Part shown: piece after piece, positions 25,556-32,599 of the stretch
How the letters are laid out: every line of letters begins with the position of its first letter
How positions within the stretch are numbered: the stretch's first letter is position 1
From: an uncultured Prevotellaceae bacterium
GTDB lineage: Bacteria; Bacteroidota; Bacteroidia; Bacteroidales; Bacteroidaceae
Reading direction: 5' to 3'
Assembly: GCA_900314715.1 (NCBI GenBank)
Contig: OMWI01000034.1
Span: 1-36,281, forward strand
Length of the DNA stretch: 36,281 bases
Position numbers and translations under genes: made by a program
The notes under the pieces: model-generated
What the model saw: only the letters and a program-made list of their open reading frames with translations
What the model was told of the DNA's origin: nothing
The model's database searches: none

Positions 25556-27676
25556 ATGAAAACTGATTTTAAACATTTAACAAGGGCATTAAAGACAGTC
25601 CTGATCGTCCTGTTACTGAGTGTGGCTGGCACGACAAAAGGGAATGCAGAAGAAACTGATCCCTATTTGCTTTATATGTTATTCAATGACTATCAAGTTT
25701 GTGAGCAATTAGTCCCTCAAAGAGAGTGGAATGGTATTGATGATATAAGATGTATGCAATTGCCAAGAGACGAAAGTGGGATGCAAGCTTCATGGTATTA
25801 TCTGAACACTGCAGCAAGAACTACAGGCTTTTTAGCCATGGCACAAAATGAAAAAGAAGGCTTTCAGGTGTTTTTCCGTGAACAGGAAAAAGAACGCAAT
25901 TTGAGAATCGAAGTCAGCCCGTTCCTCAATTCTCAAAACGAAGTGTTACAACACTCTCTATATTGGGAAGATTATTTCTACGCTGATGGTATCTTTGCTG
26001 ATTCTTTAGCAGAAGCTCTGATTCCTTATACGGGTAAAATTCAAAAGACTACGGTTGACCATAACAAGGTATTTTATGTCGAGTTGAAGTCTGATTTCAA
26101 TCAAACCCCTGGAGAATATAAATCAACCATTACTGTATTTGATGGAGATGAAGTGTTGTCTACCCGTTCAGTTACGGTAAAAGTATGGAACTTTGCCTTG
26201 CCTGAGAATCACTATTCTGAAGTGGTTATGGGGCTTTATAATTGTAATTCAGGCTACGGGGCCACCAAAAGTATTTTTACCCTGAATGGTATTGATACGG
26301 ATGCTCAAGGAAATGTGGCAGAAAAAGATATGAATAAAGCCAAGGAAATTTTGGACAGTTATCAGGAGTGTTTGCTTAATCATGGCGTAAGCACTTACGA
26401 AATCCCACGTTGGAAGATTAACGATGATCCTAAGGCTGCAGAACTGACTATGGCAGACCCACGTCGTAAAGTGTTCTCAATTCCTGCACATCGTGGGCAC
26501 TTTTATAATGGCGATTTCAATAGTAGTGCGAAAAAAACTATCAATCAATATAAGAGCATTGTGTATGATAATCCTTTCTTAAAGGACAAAGCATTCTTCT
26601 ATCCAATGGATGAACCAAAAGGGAGTGATGAAGAAGTGGAATTGTTGACTAACATAACAGATAAACTAAAAGATTTGTGGCCAGGCTATCATGCTGTTGT
26701 ACCTTTCTTTGGTGATTATAACAAAATGACCTCCTTATTTGACGGGAAAATAGACATCCTCTGTCCCAATCAATCATCATTTGATCCTTATGGTTCTAAT
26801 TTCGATGTCAAACAATCTTATTTCTTAGATTTTATTGACCGAAGTAGTCACCCTAATCGTTTTCGTACATGGCGTTATCAAGGCGATGCTAAATGTGGCG
26901 GAACGTACTTTTGGATATTCCCATTGTCATCAATTGGTGTCATGCGACGTGTTCCATTTTGGCAACAGTATGCCATGAATAGTGACGGTTGGCTACAATG
27001 GAATTGCGCCTATCTGCCAGATAATTGGGAAAAGAAGAAGATGCCTTCTGCTTCAGGCATACAAACTGGTAATGGTGATGGAGTCTTGCTTTATCCTGGA
27101 ACGATGTTTGGTCAAAGTGCTGATACGCCTATTGTTTCCTTGCGTTTGAAACAATTATCCGAAGGAATTGACGATTACGATTATCTTCATTTAGGTAAGG
27201 AATTCCTTGATGAAAGCGAATTAAATAAAGCTATCGGGTTCTTTTATAGATTTGATTATTCGACAAATTGTAAATTATTGAATAAAGAATATGAATATTA
27301 TCCAGCCTATACTTGCCAATACCTTCAGCGTGCCCGATATGAAATAGGCCAACGACTTAGTGCTGCAAATACCGAGCACAATTGGGGTGAATGGCAAACT
27401 GCTGTGTATCCAGATAAATCACATAATGGCCTTGAAATCAGTAGCTGTATGGATTGTGGAGCACAACGCAGTCGAGTAAAGATCTGGGAACCTTGTGAAG
27501 TGGGCGACGTTAATTGCAGCGGTATAGTGGATATCAACGATGTTATTACGTTGGTGAACATTATTTTGGGTAAATCGCGAGATATTACAGGAATGGCTGA
27601 TGTCAATGATGACGGTAATGTGGACATTAGTGATGTGACATTCCTCGTGAATATAATATTGGAGAAGCCCCAATAG
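25556..27676 (+). CDS. Secreted DUF4091 (glycoside hydrolase-like) protein with C-terminal dockerin
   Basis: A 706-aa exported protein. A signal peptide covers residues 1-32. A beta domain (about 35-220) precedes the DUF4091 region (about 340-560), with FYPMDEPKG, WRYQGDAKCGGTYFW and QLSEGIDDYDYLHLGKEF, a layout found in putative glycoside hydrolases. Around 605-645 is a small HxWGEW...CxxCG module (HNWGEWQT then SCMDCGAQR), seen in many gut surface proteins. The final 57 residues are a type I dockerin: two calcium-loop/helix repeats, GDVNCSGIVDINDVITLVN and ADVNDDGNVDISDVTFLVN. No cohesin gene is in the window. The gene is alone between two palindromic repeats. Domains are confident; substrate and dockerin partner are unknown. 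Confidence 0.85.
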   Translation: MKTDFKHLTRALKTVLIVLLLSVAGTTKGNAEETDPYLLYMLFNDYQVCEQLVPQREWNGIDDIRCMQLPRDESGMQASWYYLNTAARTTGFLAMAQNEKEGFQVFFREQEKERNLRIEVSPFLNSQNEVLQHSLYWEDYFYADGIFADSLAEALIPYTGKIQKTTVDHNKVFYVELKSDFNQTPGEYKSTITVFDGDEVLSTRSVTVKVWNFALPENHYSEVVMGLYNCNSGYGATKSIFTLNGIDTDAQGNVAEKDMNKAKEILDSYQECLLNHGVSTYEIPRWKINDDPKAAELTMADPRRKVFSIPAHRGHFYNGDFNSSAKKTINQYKSIVYDNPFLKDKAFFYPMDEPKGSDEEVELLTNITDKLKDLWPGYHAVVPFFGDYNKMTSLFDGKIDILCPNQSSFDPYGSNFDVKQSYFLDFIDRSSHPNRFRTWRYQGDAKCGGTYFWIFPLSSIGVMRRVPFWQQYAMNSDGWLQWNCAYLPDNWEKKKMPSASGIQTGNGDGVLLYPGTMFGQSADTPIVSLRLKQLSEGIDDYDYLHLGKEFLDESELNKAIGFFYRFDYSTNCKLLNKEYEYYPAYTCQYLQRARYEIGQRLSAANTEHNWGEWQTAVYPDKSHNGLEISSCMDCGAQRSRVKIWEPCEVGDVNCSGIVDINDVITLVNIILGKSRDITGMADVNDDGNVDISDVTFLVNIILEKPQ

Positions 27677-27879
27677 CCTATTCCTATAACTGTGGGTTTC
27701 CATCCCGTTGTAGGAATTATCGTGAACCCTTTTTTATGAGTTCAAATATTGTTGATGAAATTAATTTGAGTGCTTGCTATTCAAAAATACAAAATATAAA
27801 ACATACATAACCCCCATACTGCCCATTTCTGAGGCAATGCAAAAATCCCTCTATGCAATACCTCTCAAATGATATAAAC

Positions 27880-27931
27880 AAGGAAAGTAGGCATTAGCTG
27901 TTTCAAGATCATGCTAATATCTACTTTCCTT
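27880..27931 (+). terminator. Strong hairpin terminator of the DUF4091 gene
   Basis: AAGGAAAGTAG (27880-27890) pairs perfectly with CTACTTTCCTT (27921-27931); after a two-base mismatch ATTAGC (27893-27898) pairs with GCTAAT (27913-27918), giving a stem of about 17 bp and a 14-nt loop. A T-rich tract follows. It lies about 200 bp after the stop codon. Confidence 0.65.
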
Positions 27932-27955
27932 ATTCTTTCAGTATAATATGGTTAT

Positions 27956-28037
27956 AAAGTCTAAGGATCATAGGATTCAAGGATTTTCATTGTTAGCACC
28001 GATAATATATCCTCCAATCCTAAAATCCTTAGACTTT
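27956..28037. repeat. 76-bp palindromic repeat, copy 2
   Basis: Same element as at 25045-25120, in the same orientation; core 27959-28034. Here the terminal inverted repeat extends three bases further (AAAGTCTAAGGAT with ATCCTTAGACTTT). It lies 17 bp past the stop codon of the convergent primase gene and could act as its terminator. Confidence 0.8.
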
Positions 28038-28053
28038 CTTTTCACGAAGAGCA

Positions 28054-30501
28054 CTATTTGTTAGTCACCTTTTTATATCTGTCATCTGTCAGGTGTAAGA
28101 TTAGCCCACGATGTACCCATTGGTAAATCTGGTTGACAGTGCCTTCACGGTCTTTGCCTTGAAGGTATCTCACATCGGATAGCTCGCCAACCGTAAACTC
28201 ATCCTTCAGCAGTTCCAGCATATTGCGAGGACCACGCTTTGAAATGGGAATATCTTGGTCTGCTTGACGGATAAGGTCGCCAAAGAAGTGCATTTTCAAC
28301 CACAGGTCGTAGTGAAGACTCCACCGACACCATGTCTCGATGTTCTTTTCCCACTTCAAGCCGTTGGCGACAAAGATACAACAGGCCTTACGGAACACAT
28401 GCACCAAGGCGCGATGTGTCAAGTTATCCCACACACGATCCTGCGAAGCTATGGCAAAAACTTTGCACTCTGCCTCCAGACGTTCTATCATGTGTCGTGC
28501 TTGTCGGCAGTCTATATAGCCAGTGGATTTGTTGAGATTGTCAATGAAGGGCTTCAGTGCCTTGTCGTAGGCATCGTCATATTCCCCAAATTGAGGCAAT
28601 GTTGCTCCTATCCCTGGGTCGGGAATAGTGGCAAGGCAGAGACGCGATATGGGACCGTCGTTCATCACATGGCGGAAGTATCGGATAGCTTTCGACGGAG
28701 TTGTTGAAGCGTTCCAGTTCAGGAACAGCGACTCAGCTGCGTTTACACTCTGTGTGCCAGCACGTTCCTGTCCGTAGTCGTTGCCTTCGTCGTCATTAAT
28801 CTTCATGTTGGTGAATTGGTTCTTCGTACCCGATGCATTCTCGATTTTATCGAATTGTTCCAACTCATTTAAGCGGCAATAGAGTGGTGCACCTTCCGCA
28901 TCCTGAGTGCGCTGAGCCAGTGCTGCTTGCGTGAGGTTTGGCATGAGGTTGCGGATTTTCAGTTTGGGACGGCGTGGCTTGTCCTGATTTGAGTTGCGTG
29001 TGTTATATTTTTCGTTGTATTCCGCTTGTTTTTTGCGGTTAGGAACATCGCTATCAACCACGTCTGCCATGATATGCTTGATAGGCAGGTCGTTGCAACT
29101 CTTGCCAGCACCAGTCTCGGCTATGGTTACACAATTTCCGCGCAGTTCCCGTGAACGTTTGTCGGGATGGCGAAAGGAGAGTCCTACTGGATGTGCCATG
29201 AGCGGCGGGAAACAGGCTTGTGAAACAGTTTCAACAAAGACGTCAGGAGTACGTGAGGTAACAACTTTCAGCAGTCGTGGCATCTTCTGGCGGTTCATGC
29301 GTGGAGGCATCTGACTGGCATAAATCTCGCTCAATGTCAGTTCATCGCAAGTGGGTTGTTGGGTAGCGTTTTCTTGAGTTGTAGCTACCATGTTTTTCTC
29401 GGCCAATCGTCTGCTTTGTGCCAACACACGTCGCTGAAACTGGGTAAGGCGAGCCGATGTGTCGGTGTACTTGGCATAGAAGTCGTTCACCAAACGTTGA
29501 CAATCGGCAGTTGCAAAATACTGAGGTGAACGATGGCGTATCTGACCAAGACACTCAGCCTTAGTCATCAACTGGGGCAACCCTACACTGAGCACGGCAC
29601 GAATGGAGTTGTGGCGTCCTGGCTCGTTCTCTATGAGCAGGTCGGCAGGTTGCACGTTTGCCTCTTTCATGCACGCTTCAAAAATGAAATCGGTGCTGTC
29701 GCAGGGCTTGACCACTTCGCCATTGCCAACCGCAACAACTGACTCATTGGCTGATGGCGCTACAGGCTTGGCTGGGGTTGACTCTGCTGGCCAACCATCA
29801 ATACCTAACCCACGCAAGCGAAAAGCCTCACGATGGGCCTCTATCTGCTCTTGTGTGAGAGGACGAAGCCAAAGGTCAGACTGATAGACCACATCGCCCG
29901 TCATCAGGATAAACGATTGCTTCTGCTGTACCGAACTATCGCAAGGGATTTCCAAAGCCTTGCAGAATGCCTCTTGTGTTTCTTCCACCGTCATGCCTAC
30001 AGGACAACGTAGCCAAATGTGAACCTTGCCACCTCCGCGCAATGAGTTCTCGATGTAGAGCAACTTGTCGCGCCACTTGCCAGGCTGCTCGTTCAACCGA
30101 AGAGCACCATCAACAGCCCGTTGGCCATAATCGCGATTGTCAACATCCACACAAGTCATGTACGTGCAACACTCGGGAATGGCATCGGCTTGGGTACGAT
30201 GGTCATCGCGAAACTGTGAAAAGTGAGGACAGAGACCGACGATGTCAAACTTTCGCCTCTCCTTCAATGCCTTCTGCTTAGCCTCGTCACTCTCCGCGCG
30301 AACATCTTTTACTATATCGTGCAAGAGAGGGTTTGCCAGCTCTTTGGCTATCTGCTCACCCGTGGCAGGATGAGCCTGTCCAATGTTGCCCTTGACCATG
30401 GCAAAGACATCCTGCTGTGCGCTTTCAACTGCGGGGTTAGTCACTTGGTTTGCACTCGCGAAAAGGTTGCCCTGCTGGGCGGTTGTGTTATTTGTTTCCA
30501 T
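28054..30501 (-). CDS. Primase-like/P-loop (BT4734-VirE/DUF3987 type) replication protein
   Basis: An 815-aa protein of the kind annotated in Bacteroides mobile elements as virulence protein E or DUF3987. Residues about 85-235 resemble the BT4734 N-terminal domain, with features of archaeo-eukaryotic primases: acidic YMTCVDVDN and, further on, GGGKVHIWLRC. The C-terminal half (about 400-815) contains a P-loop, AETGAGKS, in a DUF3987-like ATPase region, then helical segments and a possible winged-helix end (QIYQWVHRGLILHLT). This suggests a primase-helicase for replication of a mobile element, not a virulence factor. It starts 5 bp after a small SSB-like gene, so the two form an operon. Domain names are from recognition; activity is inference. 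Confidence 0.75.
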   Translation of the reverse strand: METNNTTAQQGNLFASANQVTNPAVESAQQDVFAMVKGNIGQAHPATGEQIAKELANPLLHDIVKDVRAESDEAKQKALKERRKFDIVGLCPHFSQFRDDHRTQADAIPECCTYMTCVDVDNRDYGQRAVDGALRLNEQPGKWRDKLLYIENSLRGGGKVHIWLRCPVGMTVEETQEAFCKALEIPCDSSVQQKQSFILMTGDVVYQSDLWLRPLTQEQIEAHREAFRLRGLGIDGWPAESTPAKPVAPSANESVVAVGNGEVVKPCDSTDFIFEACMKEANVQPADLLIENEPGRHNSIRAVLSVGLPQLMTKAECLGQIRHRSPQYFATADCQRLVNDFYAKYTDTSARLTQFQRRVLAQSRRLAEKNMVATTQENATQQPTCDELTLSEIYASQMPPRMNRQKMPRLLKVVTSRTPDVFVETVSQACFPPLMAHPVGLSFRHPDKRSRELRGNCVTIAETGAGKSCNDLPIKHIMADVVDSDVPNRKKQAEYNEKYNTRNSNQDKPRRPKLKIRNLMPNLTQAALAQRTQDAEGAPLYCRLNELEQFDKIENASGTKNQFTNMKINDDEGNDYGQERAGTQSVNAAESLFLNWNASTTPSKAIRYFRHVMNDGPISRLCLATIPDPGIGATLPQFGEYDDAYDKALKPFIDNLNKSTGYIDCRQARHMIERLEAECKVFAIASQDRVWDNLTHRALVHVFRKACCIFVANGLKWEKNIETWCRWSLHYDLWLKMHFFGDLIRQADQDIPISKRGPRNMLELLKDEFTVGELSDVRYLQGKDREGTVNQIYQWVHRGLILHLTDDRYKKVTNK

Positions 30502-30506
30502 ATCTT

Positions 30507-30791
30507 TTACATGTTATTAATTTTAACTATGTCATTAACAATGACTTCCTGATAGCACTTTTCGCCCACCTCGTGAACTTGGAATCGCAGCGACGCAACC
30601 ACCAAATCATTTTTGTAAAACTTACATTGAGCGAGATTTCCGAAAAGCGTACATACGTACTCATCTTGTTTTCCACCGCCAAACTCTCGGAGTCGGACGA
30701 TACACATGGCCAACTGGCCGTTCTCTGCCTTCTGTGAGGCAACGTAGCTCACATCTCCCTGTGACACTACCGTGTATAAAGCTGTCTTCAT
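30507..30791 (-). CDS. Small SSB-like (OB-fold) protein
   Basis: A 94-aa protein starting MKTALYTVV at 30791; the frame is open upstream, but the promoter and leader occupy that part. The pattern GDVSYVASQKAENGQLA, then IVRLREFGGGKQDEYVC, LFGNLAQCKFYKNDLVVA and VVNDIVKIN resembles a minimal OB fold of single-stranded DNA-binding type. It lies 5 bp before the primase-like gene, which suits a replication accessory role. Distant similarity to SSB only; not a standard ssb, as the usual N-terminal block and acidic tail are missing. Confidence 0.6.
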   Translation of the reverse strand: MKTALYTVVSQGDVSYVASQKAENGQLAMCIVRLREFGGGKQDEYVCTLFGNLAQCKFYKNDLVVASLRFQVHEVGEKCYQEVIVNDIVKINNM

Positions 30792-30899
30792 AAAAACATA
30801 CTTTAAATGAAAAAATGTGAGACGCGTCTCGATGCTCCCTCCGCTTTTAGTGCACATAACAAAGAAAAGCACCACAACCTGACTTTCAGGAATGCGATG

Positions 30900-30907
30900 C
30901 AAAGGTA
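30900..30907 (-). promoter_or_regulatory. -7 element of the SSB-like/primase operon promoter
   Basis: The minus strand reads TACCTTTG, a perfect -7 match, about 109 bp before the start codon at 30791. The -33 region is AT-rich without a clear TTTG. Confidence 0.6.
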
Positions 30908-31003
30908 GGCTATTTTATTGAAAACGAATTATTTACGGACGTTTTGCCTTTGATGCTTTAGCTTGCGAAAATACATGTAAAATTATCCTGTCATCACAAA
31001 TTG

Positions 31004-31164
31004 TTTTGATAGGGAATCGAATAATTCAGGCAACAGAATATTAGTTTTGATGGAAGATATCATTATCATCAAAACAACGACACAAAAAACATTCTGAATG
31101 AAAATTCTATCAAAAAAAAAGATGGATTCCATATAGAAACCCATCAAAAGTACCATCATCAAAA
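31004..31164. repeat. Iteron-like cluster of TTTTGAT motifs
   Basis: Six copies in 161 bp: plus strand at 31004-31012 (TTTTGATAG) and 31045-31053 (TTTTGATGG); minus strand at 31067-31074, 31107-31115 (CTATCAAAA), 31141-31149 (CCATCAAAA) and 31157-31164. The copies form nested inverted pairs. Location next to a primase/SSB operon suggests an origin or a regulator array. Confidence 0.45.
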
Positions 31165-31184
31165 AAGAGTTGTCCGTAAAACTT

Positions 31185-32345
31185 TTATTGAGGCAGATGC
31201 TTGGCAAATGCATCCTTCATGTTTTTCAGGGTAAGCTCATTATAGCAAAATGCTCTTTGGCGGCACACGGCCTGCCATGTTGGTAGTTTCACTTCACCCT
31301 TATAATGTTTGAGGACATAATTCTCATAAAAGCGTTTCTCTTTCTCTTCGTTAACCACTTTACCCTGTTCATCCACATAACTAACTTCAGCCCATTTCAG
31401 AAGATACACCATATCCATGCTGTCATATTGCCAACTGTAGCCCTCCACCTTGGTTTTCCTTTTAGTAAGCCCTAAAGAGTCGAGCTGTTCGATTGCTTTG
31501 CAGACTTGGATTCCATGCTCGGGATTATGTGCAAAGAATTGAGATGCCTCTGGGTCAAGCCCGTGTTTACTACCTTCAACATAACGATAAATATAAGCTT
31601 CCCGTCTGAGCCATTGATTATCGTGCTCATGGTAGTCTTTCTGAAGCCACTCACTCAGTGGACGAGCATTCTTGCGCCGTTCCTCAAGTTCCTCTTCGGA
31701 AACCAACTTGACAGAACCAAAGGTTGCCTTTACATCATTGATACTCTTTAATACATTGTCACAACTGGTTTCAAAGATTTTCTTCAATCGGGCGTAATCT
31801 CCTCTAACTTCCTGCTCCTGACGTATCATGTCTTTACATACTTTGAGAACTGTAACAAGATGGTAAAAGAATGTGGCTTGTTCATGAAGTAGAGTCTTGA
31901 CCAGTTCGCAGTATGGCTCTATACCGAAGAATTGGCTATGGTATTGACGGAATGTAAGGCGACTATAATCAAGAACGGGGACGATATTAACGGAACCCTC
32001 CAAACGCTTACGCACTACCGGGCAGTATTTCCTGAAGATTTTCATGCTACCAGTTATGGTAGTGCCAATCTTTCTAACTAATTTGAGTGCTATATGGAAG
32101 CATTTATTATTATCGGTGGCATATTCCTCAATGAATCTTTCAGAGAACGCGACCAATTCCATCGATTCGATGTTCAGTCGTGCCTGATACATCCTTACAA
32201 GATTCAACGTTTGTTCAACCTTACGTATGTCAAATTTACACAATAATATAGCTTCGAGAACATTCAAGTCCTCAAGTTCCTTGGCTGCTTCATATATCTG
32301 AGTCAGCCCCGTTTCATCTCTTTGTACAATGGTAGAATATAACAT
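31185..32345 (-). CDS. Unrecognised 386-aa helical protein
   Basis: No family is recognised. The protein appears almost wholly alpha-helical, with no signal peptide and no membrane helix. The first 200 residues look like a bundle of long amphipathic helices. Around residue 215-250 there is a charged stretch (SEEELEERRKNARPLSEW). The C-terminal 120 residues (HNPEHGIQVCKAIEQLDSLG to the end) could include a winged helix. Spacing from the NACHT gene upstream is 254 bp, and from the SSB-like promoter downstream 277 bp, all on the minus strand. No consensus promoter is seen; a perfect 16-bp palindrome lies 10 bp before the start. It may be a regulator or partner of the NACHT protein, or a separate cargo gene. 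Confidence 0.7.
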   Translation of the reverse strand: MLYSTIVQRDETGLTQIYEAAKELEDLNVLEAILLCKFDIRKVEQTLNLVRMYQARLNIESMELVAFSERFIEEYATDNNKCFHIALKLVRKIGTTITGSMKIFRKYCPVVRKRLEGSVNIVPVLDYSRLTFRQYHSQFFGIEPYCELVKTLLHEQATFFYHLVTVLKVCKDMIRQEQEVRGDYARLKKIFETSCDNVLKSINDVKATFGSVKLVSEEELEERRKNARPLSEWLQKDYHEHDNQWLRREAYIYRYVEGSKHGLDPEASQFFAHNPEHGIQVCKAIEQLDSLGLTKRKTKVEGYSWQYDSMDMVYLLKWAEVSYVDEQGKVVNEEKEKRFYENYVLKHYKGEVKLPTWQAVCRQRAFCYNELTLKNMKDAFAKHLPQ

Positions 32346-32354
32346 AGACCATTA

Positions 32355-32370
32355 ACATAAATATTTATGT
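32355..32370. promoter_or_regulatory. Perfect 16-bp palindrome before the 386-aa gene
   Basis: ACATAAATATTTATGT is fully self-complementary and lies 10 bp upstream of the start codon at 32345, where it would overlap the promoter or leader. It could be an operator for a dimeric regulator. AT-rich composition raises the chance of coincidence. Confidence 0.4.
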
Positions 32371-32599
32371 AATGACCAACAAAATACAAGCCAATGCAAA
32401 TCGCAAAATCATAAATGACATAATGGCAGAAGGGGAAAGTAAAAATGTCAATGCCCATTCTGGGTATGTCATACCATTCTGTCTTTTTGCGCTTCTTTTC
32501 CTGTCCTACCTTTGCAGAAAAAAGAGAAACGCAACCAAACAAACAACATCATAGCGAAGTTTGTTACCCTTCTGTGGAACAGATGCCTGAGATAAAGGC

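Larger units (their letters stand above)
27677..28053. other. 377-bp intergenic region between DUF4091 gene and primase gene
   Basis: Contains a strong hairpin (27880-27931) and the second 76-bp palindromic repeat (27959-28034). The two genes converge here. No coding region is seen. The composition changes at its right edge, where the GC-richer mobile-type genes begin. Confidence 0.6.
30792..31184. other. 393-bp non-coding region with promoter and motif cluster
   Basis: Holds a roughly 100-nt leader and promoter of the SSB-like/primase operon (30900-30907), a cluster of TTTTGAT motifs in both orientations (31004-31164), and a 9-bp inverted repeat TTTACGGAC/GTCCGTAAA at 30932-30940 and 31172-31180 that frames the cluster. 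A 76-codon minus-strand frame inside is low-complexity and overlaps the next gene's end. Confidence 0.6.

Noticed and set aside
25045-28037. Composite transposon made of the two 76-bp repeats
   Set aside because: No transposase lies between or beside them, and direct target duplications are not evident, so only repeat copies are claimed.
28054-30501. Virulence factor VirE
   Set aside because: The common annotation name is misleading; the motifs point to a primase/ATPase of a mobile element.
30983-31213. 76-aa hydrophobic minus-strand frame
   Set aside because: It lies in the motif-rich non-coding region, overlaps the end of the 386-aa gene, and its hydrophobicity comes from AT-rich composition.
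32372-32554. 60-aa plus-strand frame with a possible membrane helix
   Set aside because: It starts at the edge of the palindrome with no ribosome binding site or upstream promoter, and sits in the region expected to hold control signals of the minus-strand gene.
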